Shown here in pieces: positions 1-9,725 of a DNA stretch of 64,000 bases. How positions within the stretch are numbered: the stretch's first letter is position 1; the number at the start of each line of letters is the position of its first letter. Source of the DNA: Xenorhabdus szentirmaii DSM 16338 (GTDB taxonomy: Bacteria > Pseudomonadota > Gammaproteobacteria > Enterobacterales > Enterobacteriaceae); assembly GCF_002632585.1 (NCBI RefSeq), contig NZ_NIBV01000002.1, positions 565,423-629,422 on the forward strand. Direction: 5' to 3'. The position numbers were made by a program, and so were the translations under genes. The notes under the pieces are model-generated. The model made no database searches, had not been told where the DNA came from, and worked only from the letters and a program-made list of their open reading frames with translations.

Positions 1-790
<790 letters not shown>

Positions 791-848
791 TAGCCTATTT
801 CTCTCGGTTCCGAATCAACATTTGAAAACGAGATAATTAATTCTTGAT

Positions 849-877
849 AAAAAAGCGCCATAGTTTGGCGCTTTTTT
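849..877 (+). terminator. Intrinsic terminator of serS
   Basis: A-tract, stem GGCGC-type arms (AAAAAAGCGCCA / TGGCGCTTTTTT) with a 5-nt loop and a T-run. It begins 59 bp after the serS stop. Its symmetry would let it act in both directions. Confidence 0.9.
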
Positions 878-915
878 ATAATAGAATATTATGTCTTACT
901 TTTTCATTATTATAT

Positions 916-941
916 AAAAAAGCGCTATAGTTAGCGCTTTT
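916..941 (-). terminator. Second, nearly identical terminator, serving the leftward membrane-protein gene
   Basis: The arms AAAAAGCGCTA and TAGCGCTTTT enclose a 4-nt loop. The element lies 28 bp beyond the stop of the leftward gene that ends at 969. It closely resembles the hairpin at 849-877, so the two look like copies of one element serving convergent genes. Confidence 0.8.
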
Positions 942-968
942 CATATTTATTAGCTTCTTGGAAAGAAA

Positions 969-1814
969 TTAGTCGATTGAACCGGAACTCGGTTCTTTTT
1001 TTGCCGGGGCATAAAAAACGCTGCGGTAGGTAGTGTAATATGCTGCCATATATATAGGCATAGTAATCAGTAAACCTAATCCCAGTGGGATAGCTGAGAT
1101 TTGCATAATAATACCCATCAGTATGAAAAAGATAAATCCACCAAGTAGGTTTTTCTTGATTGCACTCAAACTCATTGAAATGGCTTCTGTGAATTTAAGA
1201 TTATTAATCATGATTAAAGAAGGGGAGAACCAGCTAATAGCTAACGCAGCGATAGAGAAAATGATCGTAATGACAGAGCTTAGCAACATAGTTGTCAATC
1301 CGCCTGTACCTAACAGAGCAAGATCTGAATTATTGACGGCAAAGAACAATTGAAGGACGCCCAGGCCTACAGTTAGCACCATAACAACTACGCCGATTAT
1401 GTACAGACCAAGGAGTAGTGCCCCAACCGCAATCAATGAGCCAAAATTTTTCTTGAATCCGGCAAAAAGTGAACTTATTTGAAAATTCCCTGTGTTTCTT
1501 TGTTCTTCAGCTGCGACAGCAAAACCCGCAGTAAATACAGGAATGAGAAGTAACATTGCAGCAAATATAAATGGACTTATTATTAGCGCAATAATGGAAC
1601 CAACTAAAGTAAGAGCTAGCCAACTGATAGTATAGGCCAAAAACAGCAAAAACCATTTCATGGGTTGTGCTTTAAACAAATTCCATGAATCGGCAATCCA
1701 TTCTATTGATGCTCCTGCTCCAGCTGCACGGCCACCAGGAATGAATGTATCTTTTTCTTTATTCAGAGAAATATTGTTTTCTTCTGAGTTAGGGTTGATC
1801 TCTTGAGTATCCAT
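969..1814 (-). CDS. BPSS1780-type polytopic inner-membrane protein, function unknown
   Basis: A 281-residue protein with a polar N-terminus (about 50 residues) and then about six hydrophobic segments, at roughly 52-75, 80-105, 128-155, 172-198, 225-245 and 247-262. The turn GRAAGAGASIEWIADSW before the first membrane span resembles the entry motif of the BPSS1780 family of small bacterial membrane proteins. I make that assignment from memory. No catalytic motif or substrate can be read. The gene is isolated: it converges on serS with paired terminators, and a 470-bp AT-rich spacer separates it from pflA. In E. coli this interval holds dmsABC and other genes, so this is a lineage-specific neighbour. 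An alternative is a DUF-type YciC-like membrane protein. The function is not known to me. Confidence 0.7.
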   Translation of the reverse strand: MDTQEINPNSEENNISLNKEKDTFIPGGRAAGAGASIEWIADSWNLFKAQPMKWFLLFLAYTISWLALTLVGSIIALIISPFIFAAMLLLIPVFTAGFAVAAEEQRNTGNFQISSLFAGFKKNFGSLIAVGALLLGLYIIGVVVMVLTVGLGVLQLFFAVNNSDLALLGTGGLTTMLLSSVITIIFSIAALAISWFSPSLIMINNLKFTEAISMSLSAIKKNLLGGFIFFILMGIIMQISAIPLGLGLLITMPIYMAAYYTTYRSVFYAPAKKEPSSGSID

Positions 1815-2190
1815 TTTTCCGATTTATCTTATTAATTAATAGGGTATTCTTAAATTAGTCTTTCTCTATTCCATCCCAGTAATACAAATCCATAGAGAAA
1901 ACGGCGGAATTATCATATAAAAAATATTAATCAACAAGCGATAATTTCGGATCTTATCTATAGATTACATCATGATTATTATCGATATCATTGAATATAT
2001 TGATAATGTTTTTTTATATTTAAAATATAATTTAGTTTTATTACCTGATCTTTGTCGTCATAAGGCAAATCATCTGGTTTTTAATATGTTCATTAGTGTT
2101 TTTTTAATATAAGCTTCTATAACTTCTGTTTTAGATATATATGCAATTAACTTAGCGTAGTAGTGTCTTGAATAAGGTGGGATTTTTTGC
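1815..2190. other. AT-rich spacer upstream of the membrane-protein gene
   Basis: About 376 bp, very AT-rich, presumably holding the leftward promoter of the membrane-protein gene. I saw no RNA gene or repeat. A short open stretch on the minus strand around 2060-2160 could be decayed coding sequence, but I cannot match it to any family. Confidence 0.4.
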
Positions 2191-2227
2191 AAAAAAACTG
2201 ACTTCAAGTTAATGAAAGTCAGTTTTT
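2191..2227 (-). terminator. Intrinsic terminator of pflA
   Basis: The arms AAAAAACTGACTT and AAAGTCAGTTTTT are separated by a short loop. Read leftward the hairpin ends in a run of T. It begins about 58 bp beyond the pflA stop and closes the focA-pflB-pflA group. Confidence 0.88.
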
Positions 2228-2284
2228 ATTAAGATTAACGCATTGTTTTATGAAGTTTTCACCGTAAAAGCGGCAGATATCAAC

Positions 2285-3025
2285 TTAATAAATGACATGA
2301 TGCCCATAACTACTCAGAATATCTCTTACACTTTCCATGGTTTCTTTTGATGGCGGATGGACATCATCTAACTTATATTCTTCACCCATGGCAATCCATT
2401 TGTGTTTACCCAATTCGTGATAAGGCAACAGTTCTATTTTTTCAATATTTTTCATATCCTTGGTGAATTCACCCAGTAAATGAACGGATTGCTCATCATC
2501 AGACCAGCCAGGAACGACAACATAACGGATCCATGTTTTTTGATTGCGTTTCGCGAGATAACGGGCAAATTCAAGCGTCCGGTGATTGGAAACACCGACT
2601 AATTTTTGATGGATATCATCGTTGATTTGCTTTAAATCCAACATCACAAGGTCGGTATCATCCAACAATTCATCAATGACGGGATCATAACGACGAACGA
2701 AACCATTGGTATCTAAACAGGTGGTTATGCCTTCTGCATGGCAGGCCCTGAACCAGTCCCGGACAAATTCAGCCTGGAGAATTGCCTCTCCGCCAGAAGC
2801 CGTTACTCCACCTCCTGAAGCATTCATAAAATGGCGGTAAGTGGTGGCTTCTTTGGTGAGTTCTTCAACTGTTACGGTTTTTCCGCCGTGGGTATCCCAG
2901 GTATCGCGATTATGGCAATAAAGACAACGCATTAGGCAACCCTGAAAAAATGCGATAAAACGGATACCCGGGCCATCAACGGTTCCGCAAGATTCAAAAG
3001 AGTGGATACGACCAAGTACCGACAT
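2285..3025 (-). CDS. pflA: Pyruvate formate-lyase-activating enzyme
   Basis: Radical-SAM enzyme that cleaves S-adenosylmethionine and abstracts hydrogen from the glycyl residue of PflB, switching the lyase on under anaerobiosis. The 246-residue length is that of the family. The [4Fe-4S] cluster motif C-x3-C-x2-C is visible as C30, C34 and C37 ([11 protein letters not shown]), and a Gly-rich SAM-contact stretch ([13 protein letters not shown]) follows at about residues 69-81. The N-terminus [20 protein letters not shown] is typical, and the codon is preceded on the minus strand by AGGA, supporting this start. It lies 120 bp downstream of pflB with a hairpin between, so it can be read from the pflB transcript at reduced level. 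Confidence 0.97.
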   Translation of the reverse strand: MSVLGRIHSFESCGTVDGPGIRFIAFFQGCLMRCLYCHNRDTWDTHGGKTVTVEELTKEATTYRHFMNASGGGVTASGGEAILQAEFVRDWFRACHAEGITTCLDTNGFVRRYDPVIDELLDDTDLVMLDLKQINDDIHQKLVGVSNHRTLEFARYLAKRNQKTWIRYVVVPGWSDDEQSVHLLGEFTKDMKNIEKIELLPYHELGKHKWIAMGEEYKLDDVHPPSKETMESVRDILSSYGHHVIY

Positions 3026-3057
3026 GAAAGGATTTCTCCAAAAGCTGACAAGCTAAT

Positions 3058-3084
3058 AAAGGCCCCTGACGTTAAGGAGCCTTT
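3058..3084 (-). terminator. Hairpin between pflB and pflA
   Basis: Leftward, AAAGGCTCC and GGGGCCTTT form a 9-bp stem (one G-T pair) with a 9-nt loop followed by TTTATT. It could act as a partial terminator that lowers pflA relative to the very abundant pflB product. Confidence 0.7.
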
Positions 3085-3145
3085 AGTGTGTGTCATTTTA
3101 TTTCATCAGGAAATAATGACATTTTAGTAATGCTATTTTAAGGGG

Positions 3146-5428
3146 CTACATTGTTTGAGTAAAAGTCCGGGTGATAACATCCCGTTGTTGCTCTTTGGTC
3201 AAGGAGTTGAACCGTACAGCATAGCCCGATACACGAATAGTCAGCTGAGGGTATTTTTCAGGATTTTCCATTGCATCCAACAGCATTTCACGGTTCATCA
3301 CATTGACATTCAAGTGCTGACCCCCTTCGATATTGGCCTCATGGTGGAAATAACCATCCATCAATCCTGCCAGATTTGCTTTGCGGACATCATCATCTTT
3401 ACCCAGTGCGTTAGGTACGATGGAGAAGGTATATGAAATCCCGTCTTTGGCGTAGGCAAATGGCAGTTTGGCAACGGAAGTCAGGGAAGCTACAGCACCT
3501 TTCTGGTCACGTCCGTGCATTGGGTTAGCGCCTGGCCCGAATGGTGCACCTGCCCGGCGTCCGTCAGGCGTATTGCCGGTTTTCTTACCGTAAACCACGT
3601 TTGAAGTAATGGTCAATACGGACTGTGTTGGAATGGCGTTACGGTATGTGTTCAGCTTCTGGATTTTTTTCATGAAGCGTTCAACCAGATCACAGGCGAT
3701 ATCGTCGACACGTGGATCGTTATTACCGAATTGTGGGTATTCCCCTTCAATGTTGAAATCAACGGCCAAGCCAGTTTCATCACGCACTGGAGAGACTTTC
3801 GCATATTTAATTGCAGACAATGAATCTGCGGCTACGGATAAGCCCGCGATACCACATGCCATGGTGCGAACGACATCGCGATCATGCAGTGCCATCAATG
3901 AGGCTTCATAGCTGTATTTATCGTGCATATAGTGAATAATATTCAGGGCGGTGACATACTGTCTTGCCAGCCAGTCCATGAAATGATCCATGCGCTCCAT
4001 GACCTTGTCGTAATCCAGCACCGCATCTTTTATTGGCGCTTCTTTCGGGCCAACTTGCATTTTCAGTTTTTCATCCACACCGCCATTGATGGCGTACAGC
4101 ATGGTTTTGGCGAGGTTTGCACGAGCGCCGAAGAACTGCATTTGTTTACCGACAATCATTGGGCTGACACAACATGCAATAGCATAATCATCGCTGTCGA
4201 AATCAGGGCGCATCAGATCATCATTTTCATATTGCAAAGATGATGTATCAATAGAGACTTTTGCGGCGTATTTCTTGAAATTAACAGGCAGCTTCTCTGA
4301 CCACAAAATGGTCATGTTAGGCTCTGGAGATGGCCCCATGGTGTACAGGGTATTCAGGAAGCGGAAGCTATTTTTGGTGACAAGTGTACGACCATCCAAG
4401 CCCATGCCTGCCAGTGATTCGGTTGCCCAAATGGGATCGCCGGAGAACAGCTCATCATATTCAGGAGTACGCAGGAAACGTACCATGCGGAGTTTCATCA
4501 CCAAATGGTCAATTAACTCTTGTGCCTGTTGTTCAGTCAGTTTGCCTGCCTGAATGTCACGTTCAATGTAGATATCCAGAAAGCTGGAAACACGGCCGAA
4601 CGACATTGCTGCGCCATTTTGGGATTTAACGGCGGCAAGGTAGGCAAAATAAGTCCATTGTACCGCCTCTTTCGCATCAGTCGCGGGATTGGAAATATCA
4701 TAACCGTATTTCGCCGCCATCTCTTTGATTTGGTCAAGAGCACGGTGCTGTTCTGAGATTTCTTCACGCAGGCGAATGGTTGATTCTAAATCTTCACCAT
4801 TTTCCAGCTTTTCTTGCAGTGAAGTGAACTGAGCATATTTCTCATCGCGCAGGAAGTCAATGCCGTACAGCGCAACGCGACGATAATCACCAATAATACG
4901 GCCGCGGCCATAGGCATCAGGTAAACCAGTCAGCACACCGGACTTACGGCATTTCAGGATATCAGGAGTATAGACATCGAATACGCCTTGGTTGTGAGTT
5001 TTACGGTATTCAGTAAAAATTTGTTTCAGTTTTGGATCCAGAGTGCGATCGTAGGCTTTGCAGGAACTGTCAACCATCTTAATGCCGCCAAAAGGAATAA
5101 TGGCACGTTTTAATGGCGCTTCGGTCTGCAAGCCAACGATCTGTTCCAGATCTTTTTCAATATAGCCAGCATCATGAGAGGTAATGGTAGACGCAACGTC
5201 AGTATCAAAATCCACCGGCGCGTGAGTGCGGTTCTCGATTTTGATACCTTCCATGACTTTTTCCCACAAAACATCAGTCGCTTTTGTGGCACCTGCAAGG
5301 AATGATTCATTGCCTTCATACGGAGTGTAGTTTTTTTGAATGAAGTCACGAACATTCACTTCATTCTGCCAGCTACCTTCACCAAAGCCTTGCCATGCTA
5401 CAGAAAATTTTTCATTTAACTCGGACAT
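3146..5428 (-). CDS. pflB: Formate C-acetyltransferase (pyruvate formate-lyase)
   Basis: Glycyl-radical enzyme converting pyruvate and CoA to acetyl-CoA and formate in anaerobic fermentation. At 760 residues it equals E. coli PflB. The adjacent active-site cysteines are in IACCVSPM (about residues 419-420). The glycyl-radical site is in RVSGYAVRF, with the glycine at residue 735, 25 residues from the C-terminus. The start [15 protein letters not shown] is family-typical. Upstream, 54 bp away, is focA, the formate channel, so product and exporter are co-transcribed. PflA downstream activates it. An FNR-like site before focA agrees with anaerobic induction. Confidence 0.98.
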   Translation of the reverse strand: MSELNEKFSVAWQGFGEGSWQNEVNVRDFIQKNYTPYEGNESFLAGATKATDVLWEKVMEGIKIENRTHAPVDFDTDVASTITSHDAGYIEKDLEQIVGLQTEAPLKRAIIPFGGIKMVDSSCKAYDRTLDPKLKQIFTEYRKTHNQGVFDVYTPDILKCRKSGVLTGLPDAYGRGRIIGDYRRVALYGIDFLRDEKYAQFTSLQEKLENGEDLESTIRLREEISEQHRALDQIKEMAAKYGYDISNPATDAKEAVQWTYFAYLAAVKSQNGAAMSFGRVSSFLDIYIERDIQAGKLTEQQAQELIDHLVMKLRMVRFLRTPEYDELFSGDPIWATESLAGMGLDGRTLVTKNSFRFLNTLYTMGPSPEPNMTILWSEKLPVNFKKYAAKVSIDTSSLQYENDDLMRPDFDSDDYAIACCVSPMIVGKQMQFFGARANLAKTMLYAINGGVDEKLKMQVGPKEAPIKDAVLDYDKVMERMDHFMDWLARQYVTALNIIHYMHDKYSYEASLMALHDRDVVRTMACGIAGLSVAADSLSAIKYAKVSPVRDETGLAVDFNIEGEYPQFGNNDPRVDDIACDLVERFMKKIQKLNTYRNAIPTQSVLTITSNVVYGKKTGNTPDGRRAGAPFGPGANPMHGRDQKGAVASLTSVAKLPFAYAKDGISYTFSIVPNALGKDDDVRKANLAGLMDGYFHHEANIEGGQHLNVNVMNREMLLDAMENPEKYPQLTIRVSGYAVRFNSLTKEQQRDVITRTFTQTM

Positions 5429-5482
5429 GATACTTCTACCTTTTAGCAGTGGAACTTTTAATAAATCTGGCGTGGTGGCACG

Positions 5483-6340
5483 TTAGTGCTTTTTGCCGCC
5501 ACGTAAATAAATGAACCAATAAGTCAATCCAACCAATACCGCGCCACCAATAATATTGCCTATGGTTACAGGGATCAGATTATCGGTAATAAAGTTTGAA
5601 ATGGTCAGTTGTGGAAATTGTTCGGGAGTCATGCCGACTTTTACCCAGAATTCATCTGATGCGAAATTTTTAATGACTATCCCGAGCGGAATTAAAAACA
5701 TGTTAGCGATGCTATGCTCAAAGCCACTGGCGACAAACATACCAATCGGCAATATCAATGCGAACAATTTATCGATCAAGCTGCGTCCGGCATAACTCAT
5801 CCAGACTGCAAGGCATACCATCAGATTGGCTAAAATGCCCAGGCACACTGCCTCAATAAAGGTATGGTGCATTTTATGATCCGCTGTCAGCAAGACATTC
5901 ATCCCCCATGCACCATTGGCAACGCCAGATTGGCCGGAGTACCAGATTAAAGTGACAAAAAACAGTGCGCCAATCAGATTGCCGACATAAACGTTAATCC
6001 AGTTTTTGAACATTTGTGGCCAAGTAATGCGGCCGGTGGCTTTTGAGATGATCGTCAGCACGGTGGAAGTGAAAAGGTCAACACCACATACAACCACCAG
6101 CATTAAGCCCAGAGAAAAGCAGGTCCCACCTGTTAACTTTGCCAATCCATAAGGAATGGAAGAGGTTCCTGTTGTCGCTGTAATATAAAAAACAAAAGCA
6201 ATGGAGATAAATGCACCCGCCATAATTGCTGATAAATAAGTCACTGCGGGATGTTTATTGACTTTATATACACCACTATCATCAGCGATTTGTGCCATTA
6301 CAGCAGGTGAAAATAAATTAAAAGGGTTGTCAGTTTTCAT
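5483..6340 (-). CDS. focA: Formate channel FocA
   Basis: Pentameric inner-membrane formate/nitrite transporter (FNT) family channel that moves formate made by PflB across the membrane. The 285 residues match the family length. The start MKTDNPFNLFSPAVMAQIAD and six hydrophobic helices (about residues 34-55, 68-92, 112-135, 160-182, 190-210 and 248-272) are visible. The selectivity-filter/omega-loop region reads around GGTCFSLGLMLVVVCGVDLFTS, which includes the conserved GVDLFTS signature. Another conserved stretch is SGFEHSIANM, with the pore histidine. It is the first gene of the leftward focA-pflB-pflA group. Confidence 0.97.
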   Translation of the reverse strand: MKTDNPFNLFSPAVMAQIADDSGVYKVNKHPAVTYLSAIMAGAFISIAFVFYITATTGTSSIPYGLAKLTGGTCFSLGLMLVVVCGVDLFTSTVLTIISKATGRITWPQMFKNWINVYVGNLIGALFFVTLIWYSGQSGVANGAWGMNVLLTADHKMHHTFIEAVCLGILANLMVCLAVWMSYAGRSLIDKLFALILPIGMFVASGFEHSIANMFLIPLGIVIKNFASDEFWVKVGMTPEQFPQLTISNFITDNLIPVTIGNIIGGAVLVGLTYWFIYLRGGKKH

Positions 6341-6560
6341 CCTAACACTCTCTTTATCCTTGATTAATTATAGCACGCTATGATAGTAACAAACGGACAT
6401 TGACCGGAATTTGATATGGATCATATTAGACCGAAAGTTTGATAACAGATTATGGCCTAAATCGGTTTTTTCTATTTCAATATGTTGATTTATAATGAAA
6501 AAATATTTTTTAAAATTTATAAAAATATTTTATATGTGAAATTGGGGGATTTTAGATATA
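6341..6560. promoter_or_regulatory. Regulatory spacer upstream of focA-pfl
   Basis: An AT-rich region expected to carry the leftward focA/pfl promoters. The only site I can point to with confidence is the FNR-like box at 6411-6424. In E. coli this operon has several promoters activated by FNR and ArcA; I did not resolve individual -10/-35 elements here. Confidence 0.5.
6411..6424 (-). promoter_or_regulatory. FNR-like binding site upstream of focA
   Basis: TTGATATGGATCAT matches the FNR consensus TTGAT-N4-ATCAA at 9 of 10 fixed positions. It lies about 70 bp upstream of the focA start, a sensible place for anaerobic activation of focA-pflBA. Confidence 0.7.
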
Positions 6561-6637
6561 AAAAGTAAAATAACAGGTTAAATTGTCATTTATTTGTTGT
6601 TTTAAAATAAATGGTGTTTAACCTGAATTTTACTTTT
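6561..6637 (-). terminator. Long nested palindrome, probable ycaO terminator
   Basis: The outer arms at 6561-6582 and 6617-6637 are near-perfect reverse complements (about 21 bp, with a 1-2 base discrepancy). Inside them a second pair (CATTTATTT at 6587-6595 and AAATAAATG at 6605-6613) forms a 9-bp stem. Read leftward from ycaO, whose stop is 22 bp away, the stem ends in ACTTTTTATA, so it can serve as an intrinsic terminator. It is unusually long for one. Confidence 0.65.
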
Positions 6638-6658
6638 AATGAACTTTAATTTAATGAT

Positions 6659-8422
6659 TTATTTATTGGCCCAGAATTCACGCTTGGCTTTTTGCAATTT
6701 TTCATAGGTGTTCAATAACGCCTGATGTGCTGGCAATGCTTCCAATTCTGAATCAACAGACCATAAACCGTAGAAGCAATTCTCTCCGGCGATTGCCGCA
6801 GAAGCCGCATCAACGGTATCTTGACCGTACATTTTGACAAATGCCTGATAGTATTGCTCAGGTTTGCGATCTTCTTCCTGGGTCAATAGCAGCAATGTTT
6901 GCAGGCAGCGGTAATAATTCGCCCGCTCAGAGGTGAAAACAGACGCATTGAAATCCTGTGTCCATTCAACCCAAATCAGGGCTTGTTCCAGATCATTTCC
7001 GGCCAGTGCCAGCATGGATTTCAATTCACCGATACGCAGATTACTCCAACCGTTATCTTTACCCGCTGCAATTCCCAATAATTCACGAACACGGGTGAAG
7101 TCATCCAACCCTTCATCATCCAATTGTTCAAGGAAAGCAAGGTATTCTTCCGGTTGCCATTGGCTTTCCGGCAAGGTCAGAATGGTGTCACGCAGGTGAG
7201 TGCCCATGGTGTTATTAGCAATATGCAGATCTTCAATCGGATAAATATCTGACATACCCGGGACCAAAATGCGGCAGGCATAAACGCCAAGGTGTTCATA
7301 ATCAGCAATATAAACTTCGGCATCCAGTGTATTGAAGATCCTCATTAGAGTGGCAAATTCTTCTTCCGTTGTTCCGCTGAAATTCCAGTCAGCAAACTCA
7401 TAATCAGCATCTTGCTTGAACAGATCCCAGCTGATTGCACCGCTGGAATCAATAAAGTGAGTTTCCAGATTGGTATGCTCGGAAACTTCTTCATCATCGA
7501 AACTTGGTGGTGTGAAAACATCCAGATCTTTCAGGCTGCGGCCTTGCAGAAGTTCTGTCACAGTACGTTCCAGAGCAACGCCAAAATCAGGATGGGCGCC
7601 AAAAGAAGCAAAGCATGTACCGTTATTCGGATTGAACAATACAACGCAAATGACCGGGAATTGCCCCCCGAGTGATGCATCGTAACAATAAAGAGGGAAG
7701 CCTTCTTCCTGCAATTTATTAACTGACTCAACGACGCCGGGATACCGGGCCATAATCTCCTGTGGAATTTCAGGCAGGCTGATGAGTTCTGCAATAATGC
7801 GGTTTTTCACATAGCGTTCGAATACTTCAGATAACCCCTGAACACGTGCTTCATTCATGGTATTACCGGCTGACATGCCATTCGAAACGTACAAGTTTCC
7901 GATGATATTCATCGGAATATAAATAGTCTGATTATCGGATTGGCGCGAGAATGGCAGGGCGCAGATCCCACGCTCTTCATTGCCCGATTGCAGGTCAACT
8001 AATTGGCTGGCGCCGAGGGCATTGTCCGGATTATAAAAGCGGTGCAAGCGCTCATCCAGAATACCTTCTGGCAAAGAATCATCCTCTGGCAGAGGAAACC
8101 ATTTTTCATTTGGGTAATGAACAAACTCGCCATTGGCAATGGCATTGCCGAGATAAAAGTCGGCAAAGAAATAGTTTGTTGACAGACGTTCAAAATACTC
8201 TCCCAAGGCAGAGGCCAATGCTGCTTTCTTACTGGCTCCTTTACCGTTGGTAAAACACAGGGGGCAGTCGCGATCACGGATATGTACTGACCAAACATGA
8301 GGAACGGGATTCAGCCAGGAGGCTTCCTCAATATCAAAGCCAAGTGATTTTAATTTGTGCTGGAAACGATTAATGGAGTCTTCCAATGCGGCATCTTTGC
8401 CTGGGATATAAGTCTGCGTCAT
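6659..8422 (-). CDS. ycaO: YcaO, ribosomal protein S12 methylthiotransferase accessory factor
   Basis: Founding member of the YcaO superfamily. In E. coli it is reported to help RimO-dependent beta-methylthiolation of ribosomal protein S12. Superfamily relatives elsewhere use ATP to activate peptide backbones for azoline or thioamide formation. The 587 residues match the E. coli length. The N-terminal half shows the YcaO core (GKGASKKAALASALGEYFERLS at about residues 81-102, carrying ATP/Mg-contact acidic residues, and EARVQGLSEVFERYVK at about 190-205). The C-terminal third is the helical extension specific to this enterobacterial subgroup. No RiPP precursor or cyclodehydratase partner is nearby, so a housekeeping role is likelier than natural-product synthesis. 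In E. coli it also lies next to focA. Confidence 0.95.
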   Translation of the reverse strand: MTQTYIPGKDAALEDSINRFQHKLKSLGFDIEEASWLNPVPHVWSVHIRDRDCPLCFTNGKGASKKAALASALGEYFERLSTNYFFADFYLGNAIANGEFVHYPNEKWFPLPEDDSLPEGILDERLHRFYNPDNALGASQLVDLQSGNEERGICALPFSRQSDNQTIYIPMNIIGNLYVSNGMSAGNTMNEARVQGLSEVFERYVKNRIIAELISLPEIPQEIMARYPGVVESVNKLQEEGFPLYCYDASLGGQFPVICVVLFNPNNGTCFASFGAHPDFGVALERTVTELLQGRSLKDLDVFTPPSFDDEEVSEHTNLETHFIDSSGAISWDLFKQDADYEFADWNFSGTTEEEFATLMRIFNTLDAEVYIADYEHLGVYACRILVPGMSDIYPIEDLHIANNTMGTHLRDTILTLPESQWQPEEYLAFLEQLDDEGLDDFTRVRELLGIAAGKDNGWSNLRIGELKSMLALAGNDLEQALIWVEWTQDFNASVFTSERANYYRCLQTLLLLTQEEDRKPEQYYQAFVKMYGQDTVDAASAAIAGENCFYGLWSVDSELEALPAHQALLNTYEKLQKAKREFWANK

Positions 8423-8569
8423 CGCTATTCACTTCAATGTATGTTAAAGGCGGTATATCATACGGCGTTTTTTTTATCAGCTCTATGAATTCCCAAAAAT
8501 TATTGTTAATTAGAGTTTATTTATTTTTGGATTACATAATAAAATAGTTTTTTTACAAGAGGTTAAATA

Positions 8570-9613
8570 ATGAAAAAGACTAAAATAACAGCAATGGCCG
8601 GTTTTATGGCATTTATCAGTGGTTCCGCATTTGCTTTACCAAATATTACTGTACTAGCGACAGGCGGAACAATCGCTGGTGGCGGTGAATCGGCGACTCA
8701 ATCCAGTTATACTGCCGGTAAAGTAGGTGTGGATGCACTGTTAAATGCAGTGCCGGCTATCAGAAATATTGCTGATCTGAAAGGTGAGCAGGTTGTCAGC
8801 ATTGGTTCTCAGGATATGAATGACCAAGTTTGGTTGACTCTGGCAAAAAAAATCAATGCAGACTGTAATAAAACCGATGGTTTCGTTATTACCCACGGTA
8901 CCGATACCATGGAAGAAACGGCTTACTTCCTTGATCTGACTACTGAATGTAAAAAACCTATCGTTATGGTTGGCGCAATGCGTCCATCCACCGCGCTGGG
9001 TGCTGATGGCCCACTGAACCTGTACAATGCGGTTGTTGTTGCTTCTGATAAAAACTCTGCAAACCGCGGTGTTCTGCTTGCAATGAATGATTCTGTGATC
9101 CACGGCCGCGACATCGGCAAACTGAGCACAACGGAAGTTCAGGCATTTCAGGCTGTGAATGCAGGTGCACAGGGCTTCGTTCACAACGGTAAAGTAAATT
9201 ATTACGCTAATGCGCCAGTAAAAGCTGAAAAAGCACTGTTTGATGTTAGCAAACTGGATAAACTGCCAAAAGTTGGCATTGTCTATAACTACTCCAATGC
9301 GTCTGAACTGCCGGCAAAAGCGTTTATTGAAAACGGCTACCAAGGCATTATCAGTGCAGGTGTCGGCAATGGTAACATCTATACATCTATTTTAGATACG
9401 TTGGCTAAAGCGGCAAAAGAGGGTGTTGTCGTTGTTCGCTCCAGCCGTATTCCTTTCGGCTACACGACCCAGAATGCTGAAGTTAACGACAGCAAATATG
9501 GTTTTGTAGCATCAGAACGTCTGAACCCACAGAAAGCCCGTGTTCTTTTGCAGTTGGCTCTGACCCAGACTACTGATACAGCAAAAATTCAGGAAATGTT
9601 CAGCAAGTATTAA
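8570..9613 (+). CDS. ansB: Periplasmic L-asparaginase II
   Basis: Hydrolyses L-asparagine to aspartate and ammonia in the periplasm. The 347-residue precursor has a signal peptide with a probable cut after Ala22 (GSAFA/LPN). The first threonine nucleophile is in LATGGTIAGGG at precursor residue 34, which is mature residue 12 as in E. coli AnsB. The second threonine triad is in THGTDTMEETAYF, and the substrate loop MRPSTALGADGP follows. In E. coli ansB lies elsewhere; here it sits between ycaO and serC and is followed by a tandem repeat, a terminator and an NRPS relic. E. coli ansB is FNR- and CRP-controlled; I found no clear such site in the 147-bp upstream gap. The RBS is AAGAGG. Confidence 0.96.
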   Translation: MKKTKITAMAGFMAFISGSAFALPNITVLATGGTIAGGGESATQSSYTAGKVGVDALLNAVPAIRNIADLKGEQVVSIGSQDMNDQVWLTLAKKINADCNKTDGFVITHGTDTMEETAYFLDLTTECKKPIVMVGAMRPSTALGADGPLNLYNAVVVASDKNSANRGVLLAMNDSVIHGRDIGKLSTTEVQAFQAVNAGAQGFVHNGKVNYYANAPVKAEKALFDVSKLDKLPKVGIVYNYSNASELPAKAFIENGYQGIISAGVGNGNIYTSILDTLAKAAKEGVVVVRSSRIPFGYTTQNAEVNDSKYGFVASERLNPQKARVLLQLALTQTTDTAKIQEMFSKY

Positions 9614-9691
9614 TTTCTGATATTAAGTACTTGTTTCCGATATTAAGTACTTATTTCAGATAATAATGACTTTGTTCTGATATAGAAAAAC
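9614..9691. repeat. Degenerate 20-bp tandem repeat directly after ansB stop
   Basis: Three and a half copies with a 20-bp period start at the base after the TAA: tttctgatattaagtacttg, tttccgatattaagtactta, tttcagataataatgacttt, then gttctgatata. The first two differ at two positions. The unit is not a multiple of three and is non-coding. Confidence 0.8.
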
Positions 9692-9724
9692 AGAAAGATA
9701 TGTTGAATGCGTCTTTCTGTTTTT
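9686..9724 (+). terminator. Intrinsic terminator of ansB
   Basis: The arms AAAAACAGAAAGA and TCTTTCTGTTTTT make a 13-bp perfect stem with a 13-nt loop and end in a T-run. It could work in both directions and lies at the 3' limit of the leftward NRPS relic. Confidence 0.92.
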
Positions 9725-9725
9725 G

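Noticed and set aside
6341-6560. Further FNR or ArcA boxes upstream of focA
   Set aside because: Other TTGAT-like sequences lack a matching second half-site; only 6411-6424 is good enough to report.
6659-8422. YcaO as a sign of a thiazole/oxazole-modified peptide (RiPP) cluster
   Set aside because: The protein matches the housekeeping enterobacterial form and has no precursor, partner or exporter genes beside it.
8741-9343. A 200-codon leftward frame inside ansB
   Set aside because: Antisense shadow of a clear asparaginase gene.
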